The notes beneath the pieces are model-generated. The model did not search any database and had not been told where the DNA came from. It worked only from the letters and a program-made list of their open reading frames with translations. The position numbers and the translations under genes were made by a program. From assembly GCA_937858235.1 (NCBI GenBank), contig CALLZZ010000575.1, positions 1 to 64,000 of the forward strand: DNA of 64,000 nucleotides, in the 5' to 3' direction. Every line of letters starts with the position of its first letter. The stretch's first letter is position 1. Below are positions 9,483 through 17,762 of the stretch, piece by piece. The stretch is from an uncultured Clostridia bacterium (GTDB taxonomy: Bacteria > Bacillota > Clostridia > Oscillospirales > Oscillospiraceae).

Positions 9483-9582
9483 TTCCCATTATATCTTTAT
9501 TCTGGATGACGTTTTCCCTGAAAAATTATACTATGACATTGCTACTGATTAAGGTATTACTGATTAACAACACAATTGTCGG
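9483..9582 (+). repeat. Degenerate IS-end repeat, right copy
   Basis: About 100 bp related to 3515-3597 in direct orientation. It lies at the 5' (N-terminal) side of the transposase remnant and therefore probably represents the IS terminus. It ends 8 bp before the trp leader promoter. Confidence 0.55.
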
Positions 9583-9590
9583 TTCGTGTC

Positions 9591-9620
9591 TTGACAAACC
9601 CTGGTTTGGTTGAGTATAAT
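9591..9620 (+). promoter_or_regulatory. Sigma-A promoter of the trpXYZ leader
   Basis: Perfect TTGACA at 9591-9596 and perfect TATAAT at 9615-9620, spaced by 18 bp. Transcription would begin near 9627, at the 5' end of the T-box leader. Confidence 0.85.
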
Positions 9621-9626
9621 TTTGTA

Positions 9627-9897
9627 AACCGTTGACGAGGAAGTAAAACCACAAAGCCAGCCTTGCAGAGAGTCGGGAAAGGTGGAATCCCGGCAGGAAA
9701 TGGAGTGGACAAATGGGCCTCCGAGGGCGGAGTGAACGAGCCGTAAGGGTTTCAGTAGCTTCCGACGCAAAAGCCAGCGTTAAAGGGCGATGGGTGTGAT
9801 GGCACTCTGTAAGAGGGGATGCGTTCCGTGTAATGCATCAAGTAAGGTGGTACCGCAGGTTTGACACCTGTCCTTAATTAGGACAGGTGTTTTTTGT
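9627..9897 (+). promoter_or_regulatory. T-box leader, probable tryptophan specificity
   Basis: Stem I begins at GACGAGGAAGTA (near 9634) and contains AGAGAGT (near 9667) and the GGTGGAATCCC element. The 3' strand CCTC at about 9718-9721 pairs with GAGG and places TGG at 9714-9716, followed by a purine, in the specifier position, so tRNA-Trp is the likely effector. The T-box proper (AAGGTGGTACCGCAG) is at 9844-9858, followed by the attenuator. Uncharged tRNA would stabilise the antiterminator and switch on the transporter. The specifier choice is by eye; other TGG triplets lie at 9701 and 9706. Confidence 0.88.
9864..9896 (+). terminator. T-box attenuator terminator
   Basis: ACACCTGTCC (9864-9873), a 7-nt loop, GGACAGGTGT (9881-9890), then a T run. 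The 5' arm follows the T-box sequence directly, as expected for the competing terminator. Confidence 0.9.
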
Positions 9898-9970
9898 TGT
9901 TATACACCTTGAGGGCCCGCAGGGAAGGACACCCGGGACAAATATAATTTGACAGGGAGGAAATTTTGTA

Positions 9971-10978
9971 ATGAAAAAGTTGTCAAGAATTATTGCTCTG
10001 GTGTGTATGTCGACCTTATTACTGCTGTCATTGTCAGGGTGTTCATCAAGTCAGAAGGACTCTGCCAATAGCAACGAACAGGAAAAACTGAAGATTGGTA
10101 TAGTACAAATAGTAGAACATCCGTCCCTTAATACGATCAGAGAATCTTTTATAGCTGAACTGGCCAAGGAAGGCTACAAGGACGGGGAGAATATTACCAT
10201 TGATTATCAGAATGCTCAGAACGAACAGACTAATCTTAAGACTATCTGTCAGAAGTTTGCTAATAATAAATATGATTTGATTGTCGCCATTGCTACTCCT
10301 TCAGCCCAGGCTGCGGTGGGTGAAACCAAAGATATTCCCATTGTATTCTCCGCTTGTACCGATCCGGTGGGCTCAGGCCTGGTGAGCAGCATGGAGAAGC
10401 CGGGTAAAAATGTTACCGGTACCTCTGATGCGGTCTCGGCTGAAAAAATCATGGAATTGGCCAAACGGATTACACCCGATATCAAAACCGTAGGAGCGCT
10501 ATATAATTCCGGTGAAACCAATTCCCAGGCGGTGGTTGAAGATTTGAAAAAATATGCTAAAAAGAACGGTTTGACCGTAGTGGAAGGTACGGTAACCAAT
10601 TCCTCCGAGGTACAGCAGGTGGCCAGTTCACTGGCAGGCAAAGTGGATGCTATTTTTTCACCGATTGACAATACCATAGCCTCAGCCATGCCGGTAGTGA
10701 CCCAAGTAGCCAACAAAGCTAAAGTACCGGTATATGTAGGTGCTGATTCCATGGTCAAGGATGGTGGCCTGGCTACTTATGGTATAAATTATCCGGTCCT
10801 GGGTCAGGAGACCGCCAAAATGGCAGTTGAGATTTTGAAAGGTAAAAAGCCTGGAGATATTGCAGTTAAGACCATGTCCGATATGGACATCTATATCAAC
10901 CAGGATACCGCTAAAGCCATAGGAGTTACCATCCCCGGGGATGTTTTAAAAGAAGCCTCCCAGATTTTCGCGAAATAA
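9971..10978 (+). CDS. trpX: TrpX-like ABC substrate-binding lipoprotein
   Basis: A 335-residue precursor with an N-terminal signal and lipobox (LSLSGCSS), giving a membrane-anchored binding protein outside the cell. The remainder matches the ABC_sub_bind (PF04392) family: IVQIVEHPSLN near the start, IVAIATPSAQAA, VFSACTDPVGSGLV and the late MAVEILKGKKPGDI. A strong GGGAGGAAAT site precedes the ATG. It heads the three-gene operon under the tryptophan-type T-box, so tryptophan (or a precursor) is the likely substrate; family members alone do not settle the substrate. Confidence 0.85.
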   Translation: MKKLSRIIALVCMSTLLLLSLSGCSSSQKDSANSNEQEKLKIGIVQIVEHPSLNTIRESFIAELAKEGYKDGENITIDYQNAQNEQTNLKTICQKFANNKYDLIVAIATPSAQAAVGETKDIPIVFSACTDPVGSGLVSSMEKPGKNVTGTSDAVSAEKIMELAKRITPDIKTVGALYNSGETNSQAVVEDLKKYAKKNGLTVVEGTVTNSSEVQQVASSLAGKVDAIFSPIDNTIASAMPVVTQVANKAKVPVYVGADSMVKDGGLATYGINYPVLGQETAKMAVEILKGKKPGDIAVKTMSDMDIYINQDTAKAIGVTIPGDVLKEASQIFAK

Positions 10979-11100
10979 ATTAGAAATTTAATAATTCCAA
11001 CAGAGGTAGCGGAGATGTGAAGTCTCCGCTACTGGCTGGTTAAATCTAAACAATTGCTGGTATACTTAACACATATTTATTTATAAAGGAGTTCATCGTT

Positions 11101-12066
11101 ATGAGTTTATTGTCGCTGCAGGGTTCGGTGGAACTGGGTATTATATATGCCATTATGGCCCTGGGGGTCTTTATCTCATTTCGAACGCTGGATATACCTG
11201 ACCTGACAGTTGACAGCAGTTTTACCCTGGGAGCAGCTTTCTCAGCGATATTGTGTACCGGAGGCCAACCTTTGGCAGGGATAGGAGCCGCTTTTGCCGC
11301 CGGGTGTGTGGCTGGTTCGGTAACTGCTCTGCTCCACACCAAACTAAAGATTCAGCCTTTGCTGGCCGGTATTCTGGTTATGCTGGGGCTTTACTCCATC
11401 AATTTAAAGGTAATGGGCAATAAACCCAACATCCCTTTGCTTAATAAAACTACCGTATTCGATATGTTTGAAACCGTGCTGGAAAACACTAGAGCGGCCG
11501 ATTATTCCCATCTGATTTTGCCTACGGTGATACTTCTGATTATTTTGATTATGTTGTTTTTATTCCTGAAAACCAAGTTTGGTTTCGTTTTGAGGGCGAC
11601 CGGTGACAATGAGCAAATGGTCCGCGCCCTGGGAGTCAACACCGATTTTACCATACTTATAGGGCTGGCTTTAGCCAACGGTCTGGTTTCTCTGTCCGGA
11701 GCCCTGCTGGCCCAGTATCAAACCTTTACTGATATCAGCATGGGAATTGGTATGGTAATCATCGGGCTGGCTTCGGTCATCATTGGTGAAGTAATCTTTG
11801 GGAGCAGGCCTTTATTACGAAGACTCATTGCGGTTATACTGGGTGCCATACTTTACCGTCTGATTATAGCTTTTGCATTGGAAATGGGAATGCCGCCCAC
11901 CGACCTCAAACTGGTTTCGGCGGTAATTGTTGCTCTTGCCATGGCCATGCCGGTCATCAAAGGACATATGATTTCGCTTAAAAAGAAGATAATGCCGGTA
12001 TTAACAAGATATTTAATGTTACTTAAGAAGAGGAGAAGCGGGAATAAGCAAGGAGGTCAGGCATAA
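11101..12066 (+). CDS. trpY: TrpY-like ABC transporter permease
   Basis: A 321-residue polytopic membrane protein of the COG4120 type, related to branched-chain amino-acid permeases. It has about eight hydrophobic segments and the conserved DIPDLTVDSSFTLGAAF stretch near residue 35. The AAAGGAG site lies 8 nt before the ATG. The stop overlaps the ATPase start by one base (TAATG), so translation is coupled. It forms the membrane pore for the TrpX-captured substrate. Confidence 0.85.
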   Translation: MSLLSLQGSVELGIIYAIMALGVFISFRTLDIPDLTVDSSFTLGAAFSAILCTGGQPLAGIGAAFAAGCVAGSVTALLHTKLKIQPLLAGILVMLGLYSINLKVMGNKPNIPLLNKTTVFDMFETVLENTRAADYSHLILPTVILLIILIMLFLFLKTKFGFVLRATGDNEQMVRALGVNTDFTILIGLALANGLVSLSGALLAQYQTFTDISMGIGMVIIGLASVIIGEVIFGSRPLLRRLIAVILGAILYRLIIAFALEMGMPPTDLKLVSAVIVALAMAMPVIKGHMISLKKKIMPVLTRYLMLLKKRRSGNKQGGQA

Positions 12067-12860
12067 TGCTTACAATTTCCAATATCAGCAAAATTTTTGG
12101 CCAGGGTACTACCAATGAGAATCTGGCTATTGATGATTTAAGCCTGACGCTGGAGGATGGCGAGTTTGTAACTATCATAGGCGGCAACGGCGCCGGCAAG
12201 ACCACCTTGCTTAATTGTATTGCCGGGGTTTGTGCTATAGATAAGGGCAAAATCATGCTTGACAGCATGAATGTGACCTTCTGGCCCGAGTATAAACGGT
12301 CCCGCTATCTGGGCCGCGTATTTCAAAACCCCCTGCTGGGTACGGCTTTTGATATGACCATCGAAGAAAATCTAGCCATTGCTTACGCCAAGGGTAAGCC
12401 CCGGGGGCTCAGACCCGGTATCGGTAAAGCCGATGCTAAAATGTTCCGGGAGTGTTTGGCTGAGCTGCAATTAGGATTGGAAGACCGCATGGGGAACAAG
12501 GTAGGACTCCTTTCGGGCGGACAGCGCCAGGCTCTGACCTTGCTTATGGCTACCATTGTGAAGCCGAAACTTTTGCTTCTGGATGAGCACACGGCTGCAT
12601 TGGACCCGTCCATAGCCAAAAAAGTGCTGCAATTGACCCGGGATATCGTAGCTGAACACAAATTGTGCACCCTGATGGTGACCCATAATATGAAAGCAGC
12701 ATTGGAGTTCGGCAGCCGAACAATTATGATGCACCAGGGAAAAATAATGCTCGATATTAAAGGCCAGGAAAGAGAAAACATGACGGTGGAAAGATTGATT
12801 GAACAATTCGGACACCAGAGTGGTACGGAGCTGGATAATGACCGGATGCTGTTGAGCTAG
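12066..12860 (+). CDS. trpZ: TrpZ-like ABC transporter ATPase
   Basis: A 264-residue nucleotide-binding subunit of the COG1101 type. Walker A is GGNGAGKTT near residue 40, the signature LLSGGQRQA near 144, and Walker B LLLLDEHTAALD (His replacing the usual Pro after DE) near 165; the switch His is in MVTHNMKAAL. AAGGAGGTCAG precedes the start. It completes the trpXYZ-like importer; no terminator follows immediately, the next hairpin being at 13166. Confidence 0.87.
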   Translation: MLTISNISKIFGQGTTNENLAIDDLSLTLEDGEFVTIIGGNGAGKTTLLNCIAGVCAIDKGKIMLDSMNVTFWPEYKRSRYLGRVFQNPLLGTAFDMTIEENLAIAYAKGKPRGLRPGIGKADAKMFRECLAELQLGLEDRMGNKVGLLSGGQRQALTLLMATIVKPKLLLLDEHTAALDPSIAKKVLQLTRDIVAEHKLCTLMVTHNMKAALEFGSRTIMMHQGKIMLDIKGQERENMTVERLIEQFGHQSGTELDNDRMLLS

Positions 12861-13165
12861 TTAATTCAGCTCTCAGTACTCGCAGGCGGTTCTTATGCTT
12901 GGCTTTTAGAAAATGATTTGCCTATGGAGGCCGGCGGTGAGGCATAGCCCGTTTGCTCCATGCTCCGGCAGTGGAAACACCAACGGCTCATTGCGCGGCT
13001 GATGGGGCACCGCTCCTATTCACATCCGTGTTCAGAGTCGCGCTCGCGGCGTCCATGCCGCTCGGCCCCATCCTCCGCTCAATTTCGCCGGGTGTTTCTC
13101 ACCGCCTCCGCAAGTCGCGCCCTGACTATACCCCACCGCCTACCGCCGGGAATAAGTTTTATAGC
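12861..13165. other. GC-rich gene-free stretch
   Basis: From about 12930 to 13145 the sequence is much richer in G+C than its flanks and contains short inverted pieces (GGCCGGCGGTGAGGC near 12929; CACCGCCTACCGCCGG near 13133). The frames here have no ribosome site and no recognisable protein. It may be a decayed insertion or a repeat; I cannot name it. Confidence 0.3.
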
Positions 13166-13197
13166 AAAGGCTGGAAGAAATCAATCTTCCAGCCTTT
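13166..13197. terminator. Bidirectional terminator between trpZ and modC
   Basis: Perfect 13-bp stem AAAGGCTGGAAGA / TCTTCCAGCCTTT with a 6-nt loop. T-rich on the plus side, and A residues on the other side serve the minus strand, so it can end both converging operons. Confidence 0.85.
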
Positions 13198-13213
13198 ATT
13201 TGTTTGACCGCTT

Positions 13214-14281
13214 TTAATTGGGAACAAAAAAGACATCTCCTGGGTCTATGTATATATTGACGGGCGGTGGGAGATTTTTAATTATATCCCGTTGATCTTT
13301 GCTCACTTCCCATTGAATATGAAAATCACCCAATTTACCTGGTTGGGATCCGATTTTGAGATAAAGCGTAGTGCGAAACGGTGCTTCGCTTTCCTCTGTG
13401 ATCCATACGGGAAAACAGTTTTCCCGGCTGATGTCATCCGCCAATTTTATATGATTTGCTCTTATGCCGGTAAAGCCTTGCTCTTGCTCGATCTTCATGT
13501 TGGTTTTGACCTGTATGCCCCAATCCGGGACCTCAACCATATGCTCCGATTTGCGAACGGCTGGGGCAATATTTTTGCATCCCGTGATTTTGGCTGTTTC
13601 CAGTGACGCCGGACTTTGAAATATTTCTTTCTTCAAGCCTAACGTCTCGACCCTGCCGGCATTTAACACCGCGATACGGTCGCACAGGCGATAGGCCTCC
13701 TCTATATTGTGGGTAACAAACAGGGTGTTTCCTTGAAATTCGTGGAGTGAGACCAGCATTTCCTTCATCATGTGAACTTTCAGGTGATTATCCAGGGCGG
13801 AAAAAGGCTCGTCCAGCAGCAGAAGCTCGGGTTCAACCGCCAGTGCCCGAGCCAGCGCCACGCGCTGCTGCTGCCCTCCTGAGATTTGAGCCGGATAGCG
13901 TTTTTCCATACCGGCCATATGAAACCGTTCCATCAATTCGACTACTTTTTTATTTTTATCTGATTTGGATAATGCGTCCAGACCAAAAGCAATATTTTCA
14001 GCAATCGTCAGGTGAGGGAACAGAGCATAATTTTGAAACAGGAAACCGGCCTTCCTATCTCTCGGCGCCAAATTTATTTTTTGAGTGGAATCGTAAAAGG
14101 TTTTTTCGTTCAGGATGATTTTGCCTTCGTCAGGATTGATCAGCCCGGCAATACAGTTCAAAAGCATGCTCTTTCCTGAACCGGAAGCACCCAATATCCC
14201 AATGATGCCTTGCTCGCAGGCCAGCTTGGCCTGTAAACTGAAGCCGGGCAGCTTTTTTTTGATGTCTATATATAATCCCAT
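13214..14281 (-). CDS. modC: Molybdate ABC transporter ATPase ModC
   Basis: A 355-residue ATPase when started at ATG 14281, which has GGGAGG 6 nt upstream; the longer in-frame start at 14302 has none. Walker A GASGSGKS near residue 30, signature ISGGQQQRVALARA near 132, Walker B LLLLDEPFSALD, switch THNIEEAYRL. The C-terminal ~100 residues look like the MOP/TOBE regulatory domain of ModC (INIYIDPGD-type end, here VNIYIDPGDVFFV). It powers molybdate import with ModB and ModA encoded just upstream. Confidence 0.9.
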   Translation of the reverse strand: MGLYIDIKKKLPGFSLQAKLACEQGIIGILGASGSGKSMLLNCIAGLINPDEGKIILNEKTFYDSTQKINLAPRDRKAGFLFQNYALFPHLTIAENIAFGLDALSKSDKNKKVVELMERFHMAGMEKRYPAQISGGQQQRVALARALAVEPELLLLDEPFSALDNHLKVHMMKEMLVSLHEFQGNTLFVTHNIEEAYRLCDRIAVLNAGRVETLGLKKEIFQSPASLETAKITGCKNIAPAVRKSEHMVEVPDWGIQVKTNMKIEQEQGFTGIRANHIKLADDISRENCFPVWITEESEAPFRTTLYLKIGSQPGKLGDFHIQWEVSKDQRDIIKNLPPPVNIYIDPGDVFFVPN

Positions 14282-14282
14282 G

Positions 14283-14969
14283 TTATTTCCTCCCGGCGCC
14301 AAGTTTTAATTTGCTTTGGGCGCTATTCCAATAATTCATCAATACAATGACGGTCAGGGAAATAGCCAGAATAATCAGTACCCAGATTAAGGCGACTCTC
14401 ATGTCACCGCCCAGGGTGGCGAAATAAATAGCAATTGGTATCGTCTGCGTTTGGCCGGGAATACTTCCTGCCACCATCAGGGTGGCACCAAATTCGCCCA
14501 TTGACCTGGCAAAGGAAAGAGCGGTGGCGGCTGCTATGCCGGGCCAGGCCAGGGGGACTGATACGCGCCAGAATACCTTCCATTCTGAAACGCCCAAAGT
14601 CCTGGCGGCATTGAGAATATTGGCATCGATTTGTTCGAAAGCACCTCTCGAAGTTTTATACATCAGGGGAAATGCGACTACTACTGATGCGATGACTGCC
14701 GCATACCACGAAAAAATTATATTTACGCCGAACAGGTTCAGAAATTTGCCTACCGGGCCATGTTTACCGATCAATAATAGGATGCCAAAACCTGCCACGG
14801 TTGGAGGGAGGACAAGCGGCAGGGTGAAGATTCCGTCCAGCAATCCCTGCCACCTGCCTCTGTAATTGGTCATCCACCATGCTATGGAAAGTCCCAGAAA
14901 AAAGACGATGATAGTTGCGATAAAAGTTACTTTGATAGAAATCCATGCCGGGGATAAATCAAAATTCAT
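14283..14969 (-). CDS. modB: Molybdate ABC transporter permease ModB
   Basis: A 228-residue membrane protein with five to six hydrophobic segments and the EAA-loop pattern NAARTLGVSEWKVFWRVSVP near residue 140, typical of ModB/CysT permeases. Its stop lies 1 nt before the modC start. It is the second gene of the modABC operon on the minus strand. Confidence 0.9.
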   Translation of the reverse strand: MNFDLSPAWISIKVTFIATIIVFFLGLSIAWWMTNYRGRWQGLLDGIFTLPLVLPPTVAGFGILLLIGKHGPVGKFLNLFGVNIIFSWYAAVIASVVVAFPLMYKTSRGAFEQIDANILNAARTLGVSEWKVFWRVSVPLAWPGIAAATALSFARSMGEFGATLMVAGSIPGQTQTIPIAIYFATLGGDMRVALIWVLIILAISLTVIVLMNYWNSAQSKLKLGAGRK

Positions 14970-15000
14970 GGCGATTACTCCATAACTTTATTTAAAACAT

Positions 15001-16134
15001 TTATAAAACTTCAAAACCATATTTATCAAAAACGGCTTTAGCTTTAGCTGAGGTCAGGAAATTCAGGAAATCCCTTGAAGCAGTATAATTATTGGTTGAT
15101 TTAATAAGCGCTGCCGGGTATACAATAGGGGTATGAGACGCTTCCGAGGCGGTTGCGATAGTAGTGACTTTAGTTGAAATTTTGGCATCGGTCAGGTATA
15201 CTACGCCTGCATCAACATTGCCGGTCTCGACCCAGTTCAGTACTTGCTTAACATCCTGGGCATAGACTACTTTTGCTTTTACTTTATCCATAATGTTCAG
15301 GTAGGTAAACACATTTTCGGCATACTTCCCGGCGGGAACAGTTTGGGGTTCTCCCAAAGCAATCTTCTTAATGGAAGAATCGGATGCTACAACGGAAAAA
15401 CTACTGTTGACCGGGACTTTTGAGCCAATGGGGACAACCAGGACGAGTTTGTTGCCCAGCACGTTCCTTACCGTGTTGTCAATTAAAAGGCCTTTATTCT
15501 TTAAAGTATCCATGTTAGAGGTAGCGGCGGAGAAAAATAGATCAACATCCGCACCCTGCTCGATTTGTTTTTGCAATGTACCTGATCCTGCGAAGTTGAT
15601 AGTCAGGGTTGTCTTGGGTTTTTCTTGCAGATATAAGTCTTTTACCTCGGTTAATGCATCTTTTAAGCTTGCTGCCGCAGCTATAGTCAGATTGACTTTG
15701 GTGGTGATATCGGCGGCGATAGTACCATCTTTGGCCGTGGCACTGACTCCGTACCCCATGGCATTGGCTATCGACCTTACCGGAATATAAATCCGGCCGT
15801 TTTGGTTGACTGCCGTTGTGTCCATGGTAATAGTTCCATAAGCGGTAGTGATTTCATTTGAACCCATTTTGACCTTGATCGTTCCATCAATTATGGCGGT
15901 TTGGGTATTTTGGTCCCAGGAAACTTTTGCCCCGAGTTTTTCCGCAATAACCCGGATGGGCGCTTGCAGCCGGTTGGCTGAATCGATAAAAGGGGTTCCA
16001 TACGCAGACGAAATTGAAATAGGATTGCCGTCAAAGGAAACGATTGGTTTGGTTGCCGCTGATGCCGGAATGGACATACCAAAAAGTAATGCCAGCATAG
16101 TGCTCAACACTAACAATTTTTTAAACAGTTTCAC
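15001..16134 (-). CDS. modA: Stalk-domain ModA, molybdate-binding protein
   Basis: A 377-residue exported protein with a cleavable signal peptide (ending SIPASAA) and no lipobox. Residues about 30-140 form a copper-amine-oxidase-N-like stalk domain (LQAPIRVIAEKLGAKVSW and IYIPVRSIANAMGYGV repeats). Residues about 150-377 are a ModA-type solute-binding domain (AAAASLKDALTEV, FAGSGTLQKQIEQGADVDLF, NWVETGNVDAGVVY). Known ModA proteins are about 250 residues, so the stalk domain is an addition that may tether the binder at the wall. The AGGAGG-type site (AGGAGGAAT) precedes the ATG. Start of the modABC operon. Confidence 0.88.
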   Translation of the reverse strand: MKLFKKLLVLSTMLALLFGMSIPASAATKPIVSFDGNPISISSAYGTPFIDSANRLQAPIRVIAEKLGAKVSWDQNTQTAIIDGTIKVKMGSNEITTAYGTITMDTTAVNQNGRIYIPVRSIANAMGYGVSATAKDGTIAADITTKVNLTIAAAASLKDALTEVKDLYLQEKPKTTLTINFAGSGTLQKQIEQGADVDLFFSAATSNMDTLKNKGLLIDNTVRNVLGNKLVLVVPIGSKVPVNSSFSVVASDSSIKKIALGEPQTVPAGKYAENVFTYLNIMDKVKAKVVYAQDVKQVLNWVETGNVDAGVVYLTDAKISTKVTTIATASEASHTPIVYPAALIKSTNNYTASRDFLNFLTSAKAKAVFDKYGFEVL

Positions 16135-16371
16135 AATATTCCTCCTTTTGTTTCAATTTCAATAATTAGCTACCATATAACAACCTTTATTATCACCTCG
16201 CTTTAAACAGTTACCCGGCAGGATTCGACTGCAAAACAAAACTAAACAAAAAAAGAACAAAAGTAATTACATGATCAGACAAAAACTAACTTAAAATAAC
16301 TTATTAATATGTTAAATTAAGATGCAATTACTGTCAATGATGGTGGCCTAATACATGAAAGGAATTAATAA
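16135..16371. other. modA upstream region
   Basis: A/T-rich sequence that must carry the modABC promoter on the minus strand. I looked for a molybdenum-cofactor riboswitch or ModE-like palindrome and saw neither. Confidence 0.3.
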
Positions 16372-16764
16372 CTATACCTGAAAAAAGATTTGGAGATTTG
16401 GGTGGCCGATAAACAGGAGGAAATGATCCGGACTATAGAAGCTAAGATGAAAAGCAGGACATGCAGTGAATGGACAGAATTCTTCGCGGATGACGATATT
16501 TGTTTTGCTCCCGTTCTGAATCTGCAGGAGATGAGTGAGCACCCCCAGGTAAAAGCCAGAAATATGATAATGACGGTGGAGAATTTTAAAGATACCGGAA
16601 AAGACCTGATGATTATGGGGAACCCCATAAAATTATCAGATACTCCGGCCATAGTTAAAAATAAATTTGCCGAAATAGGACAAAACACGGACGAAATTTT
16701 ACAGCAACTGGGGTATAGCCGGGATGCCATTGACCGGCTCAGAGCCGAGAAAGCCATTAAATAG
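16372..16764 (+). pseudogene. CoA-transferase family III, C-terminal remnant
   Basis: About 125 residues that match the end of CaiB/BaiF CoA-transferases: RTCSEWTEFFADDDICFAPV, then EMSEHPQVKARNM and QNTDEILQQLGYS. Intact family members are near 390-400 residues. The frame is stopped by TAA at 16369, directly upstream, and only a TTG (16390) without a ribosome site could start it. The N-terminal two thirds, including the catalytic Asp region, are absent, so it is a decayed gene. Confidence 0.75.
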
Positions 16765-16784
16765 CTAAACCAGTCTTTGCAAAT

Positions 16785-16815
16785 AGAGTACGGGCCCGGG
16801 CTCGTACTCTGGTCT
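16785..16815 (+). terminator. Hairpin terminator
   Basis: AGAGTACG (16785-16792) pairs with CGTACTCT (16803-16810), with a GC-rich internal loop, followed by GGTCTTTTCT. It lies downstream of the CoA-transferase remnant. Confidence 0.65.
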
Positions 16816-16903
16816 TTTCTGCTTTGAAAGCGGGCCTTAAGGGCCTGCCCTACCAGATCCGGGATGCCTGTGTTCGCACAGACCTTTTGCAGAGAGCTGA
16901 AAA

Positions 16904-17380
16904 CTAGCCAAATTTGGGAGGAAGAGTCTTATTGGCTGACCTTGCTATCTGGTCGATGGTTTGCAATCCTCTGGTCAGCAATAATTTGGAATGGCCATAG
17001 GCCAGAATCTTACTGTTTTCATCAGCGATAGTGGCTTCGGCCAGGCCGATCGTAGTACCGCATTTAACCCGCTCCCCAATGATGGTCAGTTCACCCGCCT
17101 TAACCGAAGCCAGATTGCTCACATTCACATCCAGGGTAATTAACCCGGTATTCTCGTCTAATTCACCATATACGGCCCAATAGCCGGCCGCATCAATCAA
17201 AGATGCATAAACTCCGCCCTGAACTACTCCATAAGGGGACAGATGCCGGATAGATATATTCATTTTGAGTAAGGAATATCCGATTTTAATATCCTCCAAT
17301 GTCATAGCCAGCAGTTGGAAATAAGGGCTTGAATTGACCAGTTTCATTAATTGCTCCACGTGTTGGCGGTTTAGCTTCAA
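16904..17380 (-). CDS. PaaI-type hotdog thioesterase
   Basis: A 158-residue single-domain protein of hotdog fold. The active-site helix region reads SPYGVVQGGVYASLIDAAGY (residues about 47-66), with VQGG in place of the common VHGG, and the following strand is TLDVNVSNLASVKAGELT. Such enzymes hydrolyse acyl-CoA thioesters in the cytoplasm. It stands alone; AGGAGGGGAAT-like bases precede the ATG. The exact acyl substrate cannot be told. Confidence 0.8.
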   Translation of the reverse strand: MKLNRQHVEQLMKLVNSSPYFQLLAMTLEDIKIGYSLLKMNISIRHLSPYGVVQGGVYASLIDAAGYWAVYGELDENTGLITLDVNVSNLASVKAGELTIIGERVKCGTTIGLAEATIADENSKILAYGHSKLLLTRGLQTIDQIARSANKTLPPKFG

Positions 17381-17762
17381 ATTATTCCCCTCCTGTTAAA
17401 TTAATTATGCTGCTCTGATGAAATTATCACCTGCCCCAAAATATTTTTACTTTAAACAGGATGTTGGCTGCCTGGTTATGCTGCAAAGTCTACCAGCATG
17501 GATTACGGCAGTACTCCGGTTTATCACCGCATGCGGTTACAGGGTGAACCGGTTCTGTTTGCTTTATCTTCTGCTCTTGCGGATCAAAATGCGGGCTTCC
17601 TGCTTTTAGCAGAAGGTTTAAACGGTTGTTTCAGCCCGGATGTAAAGCTATAATGGACTCGTTATTGCAATTAGAATCGATATATTGTAATATGCATACA
17701 AAATTAGCAATATATATAATCGCATCTACACATATTGAATCAATAGATGAGGAGTGGTTGTA
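17381..17762. other. Intergenic with possible small coding remnant
   Basis: A 51-codon plus-strand frame (17498-17653, beginning MDYGSTPVYHRMRLQG and containing FALSSALADQNAGFLLLAEG) has protein-like composition but no ribosome site and no family I recognise; it could be a remnant. The last 100 bp are A/T-rich and should hold the degV promoter. Confidence 0.3.

Noticed and set aside
12953..13217. Two overlapping 84-85-codon frames downstream of trpZ
   Set aside because: They lie in the GC-rich patch, lack ribosome sites, and are rich in Arg/Ser/Pro as expected for random GC-rich sequence; they also run through the terminator.
16135..16371. Possible molybdenum-cofactor riboswitch before modA
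   Set aside because: No long paired stems or conserved elements of that riboswitch seen.
17498..17653. 51-codon frame MDYGSTPVYHRMRLQG upstream of degV
   Set aside because: Protein-like composition but no ribosome site and no recognised homologue; kept only as a possible remnant in the intergenic note.
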